From CBDANZ01 sp965197865 (GTDB lineage Bacteria > Acidobacteriota > Vicinamibacteria > Vicinamibacterales > CAVVIG01), in the NCBI GenBank assembly GCA_965197865.1, contig CBDANZ010000005.1:372001-436000 (forward strand): DNA of 64,000 nt. Reading direction: 5' to 3'. Numbering within the stretch: position 1 is the first letter of the stretch; every line of letters starts with the position of its first letter. The notes beneath the pieces were generated by a model, which worked only from the letters and a program-made list of their open reading frames with translations, did no database searches and was not told the DNA's origin. Positions 1 through 8,872 of this stretch are shown piece after piece. Both the position numbers and the translations under genes were made by a program.

Positions 1-101
1 AGCGCAACGTCGCGGGGCACGCTTCGCGGATCGGCAACGTCAGCAGCACGATCGATTATGCTACCGTAGACCTTTCGGACGACGGACTCGAACGGTCGTG
101 A
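1..101 (+). CDS. C-terminal end of an unidentified protein (partial)
   Basis: An open frame enters from the left edge and stops with TGA at 99-101. Its visible tail ends in STIDYATVDLSDDGLERS. The tail vaguely resembles the end of DUF4349-type proteins, but too little is present to name it. The stop overlaps the GTG start of the next small gene (GTGA), which suggests the two are translated together. Confidence 0.45.
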   Translation, partial: RNVAGHASRIGNVSSTIDYATVDLSDDGLERS

Positions 102-334
102 CAGCCATGACGGTCAACCTGCGACGCACGCGCGGCGCCGTCCTGCGGCTCGTTCGTCGCCGCACAGTTTCCATCCTGCTTGGCCTCGTGCTGGTCGTTC
201 CCGCCGCGTGGGTGGAGTTCAGCGGACGCTTTGGCGCCTGGTGGATTGAAGGGCTGAGCCTCGTGGCGGGTGCGACCGGCGTCGCGCTCATCTGGACAGG
301 TGTGACGGGCGCCCGGGCCGACTGGATCGAGTAG
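98..334 (+). CDS. Small two-helix membrane protein, unknown function
   Basis: This 78-residue protein starts at GTG 98, overlapping the preceding TGA; an in-frame ATG at 107 is an alternative start. A basic N-terminus (RRTRGAVLRLVRRR) is followed by two hydrophobic segments, roughly residues 27-45 and 53-70, so it is probably an inner-membrane protein with two helices. I do not recognise a family. The start overlap with the upstream partial gene is the best sign that it is real. Confidence 0.5.
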   Translation: MTAMTVNLRRTRGAVLRLVRRRTVSILLGLVLVVPAAWVEFSGRFGAWWIEGLSLVAGATGVALIWTGVTGARADWIE

Positions 335-335
335 T

Positions 336-392
336 CGCTAGTCGCAGGTCACAAGTCGACTGACGACCTGTGACTGATGACTTGTGACTAGA
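336..392. repeat. Short inverted and direct repeats of GTCACAAGTC type
   Basis: The gap after the small membrane gene holds a run of related words: AGGTCACAAGTC, GACCTGTGACT and GACTTGTGACT. Together they give an imperfect inverted repeat between about 345-357 and 379-391. It could act as a transcription terminator or be simple intergenic repeat DNA. No gene is visible in 335-456. Confidence 0.4.
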
Positions 393-456
393 AGCGTTTC
401 GTAACCCCGTTTTCGGTCCAATTTCTGGCCGGTTCTCGGGGGTCATGAAACCGGTT

Positions 457-1866
457 CTAGACTATTCCAATCGCTGATCGCTTCAGGTCGCCGTCGGTGA
501 GGCCGCCGGATGCGGATCGCGGAGGCTCTTCATCGACGGTCGCCGCGCCCGCACGGTTCCGCTTGCGCCGCGTCTTGTCCCGGTACATTCGGCTGTCGGC
601 CGTTGCGAGCAGCGTTTCGTAAGAGTCGTCGTCGTGCGGAAAGACCGCCGCCCCCACGCTGATGGCGAGCGGCAGGACCTTACTGGGCCGCGGCTCGAAC
701 TGGAAGCTGTCGACCGAGCACTGCAGCTGCAGCCGCTTCCGCTCGGCCTCCTCGGCACCGCACCCCGACAACACCACGACGAACTCGTCGCCCGCGTAGC
801 GGACGCAGATGTCGTAGGGACGGATCGCCGCACGCAGCACCACCGCGACTTCGCGCAGCGACCGGTCGCCGGCGTGGTCGCCGTAGGTGTCGTTGATCTC
901 CTTGAAGTTGTCGACGTCCATCACGAGCAGCGAGACCTCCGATTTGAGACGGCCGGCTCGCGCGAGAGATGCATGAACATGAACCGCGTGTTCGGCAGCG
1001 CCGTGAGCGGATCGGTGAGCGAGTCTTCCTGCGTTTACTCGAACGGCATCGAGTTGTAGATCACCCCTGCCGCCTGCTCGGAGATGCGGTCGAGCAGCCG
1101 CCGGTGGTCGTCCGTATAGACCGCGGCCGTCGTGTGGTAGACGGCAATCGTGCCGATGAAGCGCTCGTTGAACACCAGCCGGCACACCAGCGCCGACTGG
1201 AGCGTCGTCTGGGTGCCAACTCCGCCGGCTTCGAAGTCGGTGCTCGACCGCGCGTTGACGAGCGGCCGGCGATTGCGCGCCACCCAGCCGGCAAGCCAAT
1301 GGCCGTTCTTGATCGTGAGCTGCTGGATGGCGTCGGCGCCCGTCGCGAACCGGCAGCGAAGCGTCTCCGTTTCCTCGGCGTATAGATACAACGCACAGCA
1401 TGAGAACGGCACGATGTTGCTCAACTTCGACGAGATCAGCGCCATTGTGTCGGAGACCCCGAGGCTGCTGCCCATCGCCTGCGCGATTTCGTACAGGGCA
1501 TAGATCTCGCGGTGCGCGAGCGCGATGTCCTCGAAGATATTGGTCCGCGCCAGCGATTCGTTCACCAGACCCACGGCCGGCTCCGCCGCGGGAACCTGGG
1601 CCGCGACGCGCGTCAGCTGTCGCGCGGCGTTCGAGGAAATGATCGAGGAGGTCGGCGAGCGCGACGTTGGAGGGTCGCTCCGCGGCATATTGCGGCGGGT
1701 CGCCCTCCGCGACGCGCGCCACGCCGAAGTCCACTAGCTCTCGAAGGCAGTTATCGACGTCCAGGCGCAGGCGGCCGACGGTCTGCATCAGCACCTCGAC
1801 CTCGAACGCCTCGCTGGGCCGCGAGCTCGAGTATCTGAAGATGCCCGCGCGAAGGGGCGATTGCAC
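457..1866 (-). pseudogene. wHTH-GAF-GGDEF diguanylate cyclase, broken
   Basis: Three parts of one protein lie in two frames. From the 1866 end comes an N-terminal domain resembling a winged helix (to about 1690). In another frame follows a GAF sensor domain, about 1610-1050 (motifs NIFEDIALAHREIYALYEIA and NGHWLAGWVARNRRPLVNAR). The first frame then resumes with a GGDEF cyclase domain at about 960-560: DVDNFKEIND, and YAGDEFVVVL, which carries the functional AGDEF variant. The GAF frame meets a TAA near 1047, just before the usual LTDPLTALPN linker, so at least two shifts and one stop separate the domains. An intact protein would make cyclic di-GMP under GAF control. As written it cannot be made as one chain, so it is either a pseudogene or contains sequence errors. 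Confidence 0.8.
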
Positions 1867-1981
1867 CAGCGTGCGAAACCGTGCATCCGAGTCGCCCGGT
1901 TCGGTCGTCTTGACTGAAGCTGTCGCGCTGGCGCGTCGCGCACTGAAGATTCAGGTCGTCCATGGCTTGGCGCTTACATTA

Positions 1982-2511
1982 TCAGCTCGGCGGTTCTCTG
2001 CCGACAGGGACCTGGGAAAGGTGGAAGCAGGACGGAAGACGTTCGAAAGGAAAAGGAAAAACATCAGACTTCAGACTTCCTGGACTTGCTGCCGCAGACC
2101 GGCTGCCCAAGCGATAGTAATCGGTCTGATGGCGCTCGATGAGCACCTTCATCTGCACGGCATCGCCTTTCCGGTATCCGTGGCAGCAGATCGAGTGCGA
2201 GCCGCCGCTGGTTTCGATGAAAAGATCCGAAAAAAAAGAAGCCCCGTATCGATCTTCACGGAAGAGACGTGCGCCATGTGAATCGTTTCTTCCCGCCGGC
2301 CGATCCAGCGGGCGGTGTACTGCACCACGCTCGTCGGCGTGATCAACACCTGCGTCGGGAACAGACGATTGCCGCTGCTCAGACGGCTGGCCTTGAACAC
2401 ATCGCCCGCCGCAAACGGACGTCCCTTTCGGCCCACCCACAACCCGAGCAGAATGAATATCGCGACGCCGGCGGCGACGGACCACCAGATCCAGGCCGGC
2501 TCGCCACTCAC
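1982..2511 (-). pseudogene. Membrane-anchored PH-like domain protein, frameshifted
   Basis: The first part starts at ATG 2511 and encodes one N-terminal helix (IWWSVAAGVAIFILLGLWV) and a beta-rich domain like bacterial PH domains (FPTQVLITPTSVVQYTARW, then SSVKIDTGLLF). At the A8 run near 2226-2233 the reading switches frame, and the rest of the domain (SDLFIETSGGSH, YRKGDAVQMKVLIERHQ) continues in the neighbouring frame. A one-base indel in a homopolymer is the simplest cause, either mutation or sequencing error. Function is unknown; such proteins usually sit in the inner membrane. Confidence 0.6.
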
Positions 2512-2585
2512 AACCGTCGATGTTAAGCTATTTTCAGCCGAACGCGAGCCTTCAACACGGTCAGGCTCAAGAAGGAGATCGCCTC

Positions 2586-3725
2586 TTGCCGTACCGCGCC
2601 CCCGGCTCGCCCGGGCACTCCCCGCAGCAGTTCCTCACCGGGAAGCCGATTCGCTACTACCGGCCCAAAGGCAGCCCCGACATCCGGCGGCTCATAGACG
2701 AGGGCTTCCAGGCATTCAACGCTGGGCGCCTGTCGGAAGCGTGTCAGATCTTCTCCGAGAAGATGCTGGCGCCCACAAACGACACGACGATCGGTCTGAC
2801 GATGGCCGGAGCGCTCACGCCGACTGGCTTGGGCGGCTGTGTGATCGAAATGATGGACCGCGGCCTGGTGGATTTCATCATCTCGACGGGCGCCAACCTG
2901 TATCACGATCTGCACTATGCGTTGAACTTTGTGCTGCGCCGCGGGTCGCCATTTCTCGATGACGTCGAGCTGTACCGAGAAGGCATCATCCGCATTTACG
3001 ACATCCTATTTCCGGCCACCGTACTGCTCGAGACCGACGCGTACATTCGGGGATTCATCGTCCGCTCGGGCCTGAATGAAGCTGTGTCGACCTCCGAATT
3101 CCATTATCGATTGGGACGCGATCTGGCGGAGCGGCTCCCCGGCTGCGAAGATCATTCGGTCGTCGCAGGCGCCGCCCTGGCCGGAGTGCCGATCTACACG
3201 TCGTCGCCAGGCGACAGCTCGATTGGGATGAACATCGCGTATCACGAGCTGATGAACGACAGCCGTTTCATGATCGATCCCAACAAGGACGTCAACGAGG
3301 TGTGCGCGATCGTGCTGGCCGGCAAGCAGAACGGCTGCGTGATTCTCGGGGGCGGGTCACCGAAGAACTTCTACCTGCAGGCGCAGCCGACGCTCTGGGA
3401 AGTGTACGGTCTCCCGAAGGGCGGCAACGACTACTTCATCCAGATCACGACGGACCAGGTCGTCTGGGGCGGCCTCTCGGGCGCGACGCCGGCCGAAGCC
3501 GTGAGCTGGGGAAAGGTGAACCCGGGCGTCCTCCCCGACACGGTCGTGGCGTACTGCGACTCGACGATTGCGTTTCCGCTGTTCTGTGAATACGCCATCG
3601 CGTCGGCCAACGGACGACGCAAACGCAAAGAGCTCGTCCATCGGCGCGACAGCCTGGTCGCCGACCTCACGCGGGAGGCGAAAGCGGCGCGCGGGAGGAA
3701 GATAGATGGGGACCTTGTCGTCTGA
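2586..3725 (+). CDS. Deoxyhypusine synthase-family protein
   Basis: This belongs to the NAD-dependent deoxyhypusine/homospermidine synthase family, which moves an aminobutyl group from spermidine. I chose TTG 2586 because a perfect AAGGAG lies at 2572-2577, eight bases upstream; an ATG at 2520 has no such site. Family landmarks are TNDTTIGLTMAGALTPTGLGG, SSPGDSSIGMNIAYHEL and the lysine-bearing loop ILGGGSPKNF, where the family's catalytic lysine is expected. The predicted length is 379 residues, normal for the family. Bacteria lack eIF5A, so the acceptor is probably a polyamine or unknown. The next gene overlaps its 3' end by 20 bases. Confidence 0.85.
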   Translation: MPYRAPGSPGHSPQQFLTGKPIRYYRPKGSPDIRRLIDEGFQAFNAGRLSEACQIFSEKMLAPTNDTTIGLTMAGALTPTGLGGCVIEMMDRGLVDFIISTGANLYHDLHYALNFVLRRGSPFLDDVELYREGIIRIYDILFPATVLLETDAYIRGFIVRSGLNEAVSTSEFHYRLGRDLAERLPGCEDHSVVAGAALAGVPIYTSSPGDSSIGMNIAYHELMNDSRFMIDPNKDVNEVCAIVLAGKQNGCVILGGGSPKNFYLQAQPTLWEVYGLPKGGNDYFIQITTDQVVWGGLSGATPAEAVSWGKVNPGVLPDTVVAYCDSTIAFPLFCEYAIASANGRRKRKELVHRRDSLVADLTREAKAARGRKIDGDLVV

Positions 3726-4146
3726 GCTGGCGCCGCATGCTGGGCGCTTGTCGCCGCGACCGCGGGTTTACGCCGACGCCAACGTGGCGGCGGGCCTCGT
3801 CGCCTATATGCGCACGCTGCTCCATTGGGACGTGCTGTTCGTCCTGGAAGACGACGAGCTCAGGCGCGCACCGGATGTCAGACATTACCGACTGGCCCTG
3901 CAGCTCCGTCGGACGCTGGTCACGATGGATCGTGACTACCTCGACGATCGCCGTTTTCCGCCCCAGGAAGGCGGCGGGGTCCTGGTGATCAACGCGCCCG
4001 ATGAGCGCCAGCTCTCGTCGCTCTTGGCCCGGGTCGATCGCGCACTCTTCCAGCCCCCCACCGATAATTTCACGGCGCTGCCGCTCGAGGGCCGCAAGCT
4101 GCAGGTCAACGCAGACTGGGGACGCGGCGAAGGCACACTTCGATGA
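3706..4146 (+). CDS. DUF5615-like PIN-superfamily protein
   Basis: The 146-residue product has the pattern of DUF5615/Mut7-C PIN-like nucleases: an early acidic motif (VYADANV), a central DxxHYxxA segment (DVRHYRLALQ), then LVTMDRDYLDD and a late GGGVLVI strand. Such proteins often act as the nuclease of toxin-antitoxin pairs, but no antitoxin gene is adjacent. It overlaps both neighbours (3706-3725 upstream and ATGA at 4143), so it is probably translated with the deoxyhypusine synthase-like gene and the sugar kinase. Confidence 0.65.
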   Translation: MGTLSSELAPHAGRLSPRPRVYADANVAAGLVAYMRTLLHWDVLFVLEDDELRRAPDVRHYRLALQLRRTLVTMDRDYLDDRRFPPQEGGGVLVINAPDERQLSSLLARVDRALFQPPTDNFTALPLEGRKLQVNADWGRGEGTLR

Positions 4147-5020
4147 TTGGGCTTGAACTTCTCGAAAACGCTGCGATCGCCGTCAGCCTGGACCACGCCG
4201 GTCGGATCCTCGCTCGTGCGGAGTCGGAAGCGGCAACAAGCCTCGAGAGCGCAGCGCTCAGTGCGCTCGAGAAGCTGGCAGGGCCGCGCCGGCCGGCCGC
4301 GCCGTTGCGTCACTTGACTCTGAGTCGCCCGGATCGGTTTCGGCAATGAAAGCCCTGGCCGGAAAATTCGCCGGCCTGTTTCTTCACAACCCGCCAATCG
4401 CCTCGGGCGCCGCCGCCGCCGAAGCGTGGACTGGTGCAGCGCGCGGCGCGAAAGACGTCGTCCTTTTCGGCGCAGGCGATCGCACAAGCGCTGGCATTCT
4501 TCGAGACGGCGCGCCAGTCACGGGCGCCCATCGTCGCGCGCCCACCGTCGCCTGGCCGGCGCTCAATCCCGTCGACCGCGAGCAGTACCGCAAGGTGGGA
4601 TATCTCGAAGCCGAGGTCGCGGCCTCGTGGATCGTCAGACGCTTGATCTGGCGCGTCAAGGCTGGTGATCACTCAAAGATGCAGGACACGATTAGAGGTG
4701 AGCTCTCGGCCGTCACCCTGGACCACGGACTTGCTGCAGCACCTGGTGGCGACAGCGTCGCGATTTCCGTGCTGCGCGGCACGGCGAAGTACCTCGGCAT
4801 GGCGAGCGCAAACCTGGCGGCCACTACCGACTCCCAGATACTCGTGCTTGGCGGCATCATGGCGTCGGCTGCCAATCTACTGCTCGATGTGGTGCGGGCT
4901 GAAATCGGTCATCACCTTCCGTCCCCCATGACGCAGGCGCTGACCATTGCGCGGGCCGCTCTTGTGTCCGACGCTCCCGCAATCGGCGCCGTGCGACTGG
5001 CTGTCGCGTCTCGGCCATGA
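4143..5020 (+). pseudogene. ROK-family sugar kinase, apparently split by a frameshift
   Basis: Two overlapping reading frames, 4143-4349 and 4346-5020, together match one ROK kinase. The first gives the N-terminal beta-hairpin (MIGLELLENAAIAVSLDHAG). The second gives the catalytic and C-terminal part: VVLFGAGDRTSAGILRDG, AKYLGMASANLA, ILVLGGIMASA and the final AIGAVRLAV. The usual ROK zinc motif (GxGHx... CxCGxxGC) is missing. The gene lies directly before nagA (ATGA overlap at 5017), so GlcNAc or a related amino sugar is the likely substrate. It could be a divergent active enzyme with one sequencing indel near 4345, or a decaying gene. Confidence 0.6.
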
Positions 5021-6285
5021 TCGTCCTGTCGGGCGCTGCGCTCGTGCTGCCCGACCGCATGCTGAGTTCTGGCACCGTTGCAATCGAAGACGGCAAGATT
5101 GTCGACATCCGGCTCGGCGCCGTGCAAACAGCGCCGCGCCTCGCCTTCGAAGGTCACTATATCGTTCCCGGCTTCATCGACGTGCACGTGCACGGCGTGG
5201 ACGGTATCGATACGCTCGACGAGGGCGAGCCCATCGCATCGATGGCGGAACATCTGCCGCGGTACGGAGTCACGGCGTTCTGTCCGACGACCGTGGCCTG
5301 TGCGCCGCACCAGCTTCGTCGCGTTCTGGCTGAGGTGCGGCGCCAGCGGGCGGAACCGGATCCACGAGCCGCTCGCGTGCTGCCTGCGCATCTCGAAAGC
5401 AACTTCATCGGCCCGGAATACAGGGGCGCGCAGCCTGCGGCTTGCCTGCGCAGTCCACGGGGGGCAATGGCGGCCCTGGAAGGGCCGCCCTATGTACGAG
5501 GTGTCCCGGACGACCGCGGCGCGATTCTAGACGACCGCAGCGCGGCCCTTTCAGGGCCGCGAGACTTTGACGGGGCCGACATCTTGCGCGAGATCGAGCG
5601 AGCCGCGCCCGACGTCGGCATCGTGACGCTGGCGCCGGAGCTCGACGGCGCCCTCGATCTGGTCGCCTGGCTGTCGGCGCGGGGTTACCCCGTATCGCTG
5701 GGCCACTCGGCCGCCACCTACGACGAAGCGCTAGCGGCGATCGCAGTCGGTGCGCGGCAGGCCACCCACTTGTTCAATCGCATGCCTCCGCTGGGTCATC
5801 GCGCGCCGGGGCTGGCCGGCGCGGTTCTTCAAACCGAGGAGGTAGCCGCGGAGCTCATCTGCGACGGTATTCACGTCCATCCTGCCCTCGTGCGGACAGC
5901 GGTCGCCGCCAAGCGACCCTCGCGGATCCTGGCGATCACCGACGGCACGGCAGCATCGGGTCTTCCGGCCGGGAGCCAGGCCCGACTCGGTGGTCAGACG
6001 ATTACATCGCGCGATTCCGCCGCCTTTCTCGCTGACGGCACGTTGGCCGGTAGCGTCCTGACCATGGACGGGGCGTTTCGCATGCTGGTGGAGCGCATTG
6101 GGCTGTCGCTCGTGGACGCGGCGACGATGTGTGCCACGACACCGGCGCGCGAGCTCGGGCTGGTCGGGCACGGCCTGCTTGGCGTCGAGGCCGCCGCCGA
6201 CCTGGTAGTGCTGGATGCGCAGCTCTCTGTCGTGCAGACCTACGTGGGTGGCCGACTTGTGTACACCCGCGGCACGCCCGAGTAG
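5017..6285 (+). CDS. nagA: N-acetylglucosamine-6-phosphate deacetylase
   Basis: NagA removes acetate from GlcNAc-6-phosphate in amino-sugar and cell-wall recycling. Motifs in order are the metal-binding PGFIDVHVHG (about residue 50), CPTTVA, HLESNFIGPEYRGAQP, SLGHSAATYDEA, ATHLFNRMPPL, CDGIHVHPALV and AITDGTAASG, then the C-terminal amidohydrolase end GVEAAADLVVL. The second motif usually reads HLEGPF, so GP-to-SN is a local change near a metal-binding Glu. Between GAQPAACLR and the next helix there is an unusual in-frame insert of about 35 residues made of two palindromes (separate entry). At 422 residues it is slightly longer than usual. It shares an operon with the upstream kinase. Confidence 0.88.
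   Translation: MIVLSGAALVLPDRMLSSGTVAIEDGKIVDIRLGAVQTAPRLAFEGHYIVPGFIDVHVHGVDGIDTLDEGEPIASMAEHLPRYGVTAFCPTTVACAPHQLRRVLAEVRRQRAEPDPRAARVLPAHLESNFIGPEYRGAQPAACLRSPRGAMAALEGPPYVRGVPDDRGAILDDRSAALSGPRDFDGADILREIERAAPDVGIVTLAPELDGALDLVAWLSARGYPVSLGHSAATYDEALAAIAVGARQATHLFNRMPPLGHRAPGLAGAVLQTEEVAAELICDGIHVHPALVRTAVAAKRPSRILAITDGTAASGLPAGSQARLGGQTITSRDSAAFLADGTLAGSVLTMDGAFRMLVERIGLSLVDAATMCATTPARELGLVGHGLLGVEAAADLVVLDAQLSVVQTYVGGRLVYTRGTPE
5469..5560. repeat. Double-palindrome element inserted in frame within nagA
   Basis: Two near-identical hairpins, GGCGGCCCT-gga-AGGGCCGCC at 5469-5489 and GCGGCCCT-ttc-AGGGCCGC at 5542-5560, bracket about 50 bases inside the nagA coding sequence. The reading frame stays open across the whole element. 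This looks like a REPIN or palindromic mobile element that inserted into a gene and kept its frame. Confidence 0.75.
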
Positions 6286-6344
6286 CGCAGGTCTTCAGAC
6301 CTGCCCCCGTGCGCACAACGAGCAGGACTAAGGTCCTGCGCTAC
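6282..6344. repeat. REPIN-like element after nagA
   Basis: The element has outer arms GTAGCGCAGG (6282-6291) and CCTGCGCTAC (6335-6344). Inside are two small palindromes, GCAGGTCTTCAGACCTGC and GCAGGACTAAGGTCCTGC. It begins within the nagA stop codon region. The same core recurs at 20508-20530 and, altered, at 24707-24727. It may also serve as a terminator between nagA and the convergent queC. Confidence 0.75.
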
Positions 6345-6371
6345 AGCTGGGCTACGCCGCAGCGCGCAGTG

Positions 6372-7082
6372 TTACCGCGCAATGTAGCGGCGGTCTCGGT
6401 AGCACGTGGGATCGTCGACACCCGCTTCGACGAATGCGTCGTGGCGCTCGCGGCATTTGCTGCACACGCCGCAGTGCCGCGGAAACAATGGCGGCACAAC
6501 TTTCCCTTCAAGTGGGCCCGTTGGAAAAGAGACGTGTGTCTCGGCGGGATTCATGCACGACAAGGTGAGCGCCAGCGGGACGCCAAGGGCGACGCCGCGG
6601 CGGATGACTTCCGACTTGCTCACCCGCGCATACGGAGCATCGATCTTGAGCGCGTGGTCGAGGCCAAGCGACAGCGCGGACGCCATAGCCGCGCGGAAGG
6701 CCGGCGTTGCGTCGGGGAACGGATTATGACCCAGCGTCCCGAGCACCAGCCGGGCGATTCCTGTTGACCCGCAGTACACGCCCGCTGCGGCGAGCAAGAC
6801 GACATTGCGACCCGGCAGATACACGTCTTCGTCCGGGGTGTGATAAGAGGGCGGCCGTCCCTGAATCGCCCAGTGCGCCGGCCGATACACGCCGGTCATG
6901 TCGGAGGTGAGCGACACAAGCGACCGCACGCCGGCCCCCAGCCCCGCGCCCGCGAGAAACCCTTCGATGGCCGCGTGCTCCGCCCGTTCCCACGCGAGCC
7001 CCACGGCGACGTGAATCGGCTGCACGTCTCCGGTGCCGGCTTCTTCGGCAAGAAGCACCGCGCTGTCGAGACCGCCCGACAA
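6372..7082 (-). CDS. queC: 7-cyano-7-deazaguanine synthase QueC
   Basis: QueC makes preQ0 from carboxydeazaguanine with ATP and ammonia, in queuosine tRNA modification. The N-terminal PP-loop motif SGGLDSA is present. The C-terminus has the zinc-site cysteines (SCMNP, then HCGVCSKCRERHDAF). TTG 7082 falls just before SGGLDS; family members usually start about six residues earlier (AVVLLSGG), and in-frame ISAVLL codons do lie upstream but without an ATG, so the exact start is uncertain. The gene is divergent from queD across an inverted repeat, which fits shared control. Confidence 0.88.
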   Translation of the reverse strand: MSGGLDSAVLLAEEAGTGDVQPIHVAVGLAWERAEHAAIEGFLAGAGLGAGVRSLVSLTSDMTGVYRPAHWAIQGRPPSYHTPDEDVYLPGRNVVLLAAAGVYCGSTGIARLVLGTLGHNPFPDATPAFRAAMASALSLGLDHALKIDAPYARVSKSEVIRRGVALGVPLALTLSCMNPAETHVSFPTGPLEGKVVPPLFPRHCGVCSKCRERHDAFVEAGVDDPTCYRDRRYIAR

Positions 7083-7093
7083 GAGAACCGCTG

Positions 7094-7168
7094 AGATCTG
7101 AAGACTTGAGGATTTCAGAATTTAAGGATTTTATTGGAGTAATGTGAGATCCTCAAATCCTTAGATCT
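7094..7168. promoter_or_regulatory. Inverted repeat between divergent queC and queD
   Basis: The arms 7094-7113 (AGATCT...TTGAGGAT) and 7149-7168 (ATCCTCAA...AGATCT) are complementary except for a six-base centre. They span the AT-rich space between the two queuosine genes. This could be an operator for both genes or an RNA hairpin. No preQ1 riboswitch consensus was recognised. Confidence 0.4.
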
Positions 7169-7172
7169 ACCT

Positions 7173-7586
7173 ATGTACTCCGTCACCAAACGCATCGAGT
7201 TCTGCTACGGTCACCGGCTACTCGATTACGACGGGATCTGCAAGCACCTGCACGGGCACAACGCCGTCGCAGACATCGAGCTCCGCACGAACCGCCTCGA
7301 CAAGAACAACATGGTCTGCGATTTCAGCGACATCAAACGCATCGTCAAGGGTTGGATCGATCGCGAGATCGACCACAAGATGGTGCTTCGGCACGATGAT
7401 CCGCTCGTCAGGCTACTCGAGCCGCTTGGCGAGCCGATGTATCTGCTCGACAGCAACCCCACGGTAGAGCGTATCGCACGTCTGATCTTCGAGTACGCCA
7501 ACGGACAGGGACTTCCGGTTGCTCGCGTCAAGGTGTGGGAGACTCCGACATCCTTCGCAGAATATGGAAAACCCGAGGCGTCTTGA
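7173..7586 (+). CDS. queD: 6-carboxy-5,6,7,8-tetrahydropterin synthase QueD
   Basis: QueD converts dihydroneopterin triphosphate to 6-carboxytetrahydropterin, the second step of queuosine synthesis. The 137-residue length is typical. The zinc ligands appear as the FCYGHRL histidine and the HLHGHN pair, with the catalytic cysteine in ICKHLHG. Later motifs VCDFSDIK and DHKMVL, and the closing VKVWETPTSFAEY, match the family. Its divergent partner is queC. Confidence 0.92.
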   Translation: MYSVTKRIEFCYGHRLLDYDGICKHLHGHNAVADIELRTNRLDKNNMVCDFSDIKRIVKGWIDREIDHKMVLRHDDPLVRLLEPLGEPMYLLDSNPTVERIARLIFEYANGQGLPVARVKVWETPTSFAEYGKPEAS

Positions 7587-7641
7587 CAACGCTTCGGTGC
7601 CATCTCTAGACTGCTGAATTAATTTTCAACCATCAGGAATA

Positions 7642-8205
7642 ATGTCTTTGTTGTTGGAATTCATCGCGGCTTCATTGCTGACGTTGCCTCTCTCCGGCGG
7701 CCTGGCGGCGACCGAGGCTCCCCTCGCCAAGCTTGCTGCCGCAGCGTCGGGTCGGGCTCAGACGACTAGTTCAGCCGGGGCTCCCCAAACCAGCCCCGTT
7801 TCCGGCTACATGGGTTTTCACTTCAACCGGCCTACCGACGGCACCTCCGGAGTTCTCGACTTCCACCGGTTCGTGCTGCTTTTCACGCATCGGTTCTCGG
7901 ATCGCCTGCGCTTCGTCACGACATCGGGACGGGCGACAGCATTCCCCAGACGTCTGCGGCGCCTGACGAGATTCGGACGCCCTCGCTGTGGGGTCTTGTG
8001 GGTGCGGCGCCAATTCCTGCACGATGGGAGCGCCAGCACGCTCGAAGAGGCCATAGGCCGTCACCGCGGGGAGGCAGAGGCGGTTCGAAAGCGTTTCGCC
8101 GAGCTTGGTCCAGCCGCGCGCGGCGTGCTCGTCGCGTTCCTCGAATCTCTTTGGGCTAGTCGGCGACTTCGACAAGCAGCCTTGATGCGGCTCCCGCGCC
8201 GATGA
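7642..8205 (+). pseudogene. Chimeric remnant: porin-like N-terminus joined to di-haem peroxidase C-terminus
   Basis: The first 60 or so residues have a signal-peptide-like start and a porin-like segment (SGYMGFHFNRP, GVLDFHRFVLLFTHRFSDRL). From about 7925 the sequence matches the end of a di-haem cytochrome c peroxidase-like oxidoreductase: EIRTPSLWGL in one frame, then FLHDGSASTLEEAIGRHRGE and GVLVAFLESL in another. Two unrelated genes therefore appear fused, with further frameshifts. This fits a deletion that removed the 3' end of one gene and most of the next. I do not expect a working product. Confidence 0.65.
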
Positions 8206-8830
8206 CGATTGACGCTCGGTTCCGCCCGCCCAGCTTCACAGAATCGGCCGCCGCGTCGCGCGCTTCGACTTCGATCGCCTGGCCGGGCTTGAGACCGTTT
8301 GTTTCGATGAACCGCAGAAATGCCGGATCCTGATCCACAATGCGCGCCACTCTGAGCGGCGTGCCAATCGGGCACGTGAGCAGGCTTTCGAAATGACGCG
8401 GCGCGATCATCCCTTCCGCGGTCGGAATGGGATCGCCGTGAGGATCGTGCGTCGGCCGCCCGAGCATCTGGTCGATGCACTCGATGAGCCGCTCCGAGAC
8501 GACGTGTTCGAGCTTTTCGGCCTCGTCATGCACTTCGGCCCAGCTCATACCCATCACCTGCACGAGGAACAACTCGACCAGGCGATGGCGCCGCAGCACG
8601 AGCACCGCGAGCTTCTCGCCCGCGGGCGTGAGGTGGACGCCGCTGTACGGCTCGTACTCCGCCAGCCCGGAGTCGGCGAGCGCTTTCACCATGGTCGTCG
8701 CGGTTCCCGGCGTGACGTTGAGCGAGGCGGCCACCTGCCCCATCGGCACCAGGCGCTCGTCGGGCGCCAGCACGGCCTGGCCCTGATAAATGGCCTTCAG
8801 GTAGTTCTCGACCGTGCTCGACGGCAACAT
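8156..8830 (-). CDS. DtxR/MntR-family metal-dependent repressor
   Basis: The 224-residue regulator has the DtxR plan. An N-terminal winged helix comes first (TVENYLKAIYQ, ASLNVTPGTATTMVKALADSGL, VHLTPAGEKLA). A dimerisation and metal-binding domain follows (RHRLVELFLVQVMGMSW, EAEKLEHVVSERL, with Cys-containing GRPTHDPHGDPIP). The C-terminal part is SH3/FeoA-like (GLKPGQAIEVEARD). Proteins of this type sense Mn(II) or Fe(II) and repress metal uptake genes. No transporter gene adjoins it, so its targets lie elsewhere. Its 3' end overlaps the chimeric remnant. Confidence 0.85.
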   Translation of the reverse strand: MLPSSTVENYLKAIYQGQAVLAPDERLVPMGQVAASLNVTPGTATTMVKALADSGLAEYEPYSGVHLTPAGEKLAVLVLRRHRLVELFLVQVMGMSWAEVHDEAEKLEHVVSERLIECIDQMLGRPTHDPHGDPIPTAEGMIAPRHFESLLTCPIGTPLRVARIVDQDPAFLRFIETNGLKPGQAIEVEARDAAADSVKLGGRNRASIVIGAGAASRLLVEVAD

Positions 8831-8872
8831 AGGGCGATATTATGCGGGTGGGGCCTCCCGAGAAAGTAAGAA

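Noticed and set aside
7094..7168. preQ1 riboswitch before queD
   Set aside because: The repeat is a simple inverted repeat between divergent genes; the short C-rich loop and A-rich tail of preQ1 aptamers were not seen.
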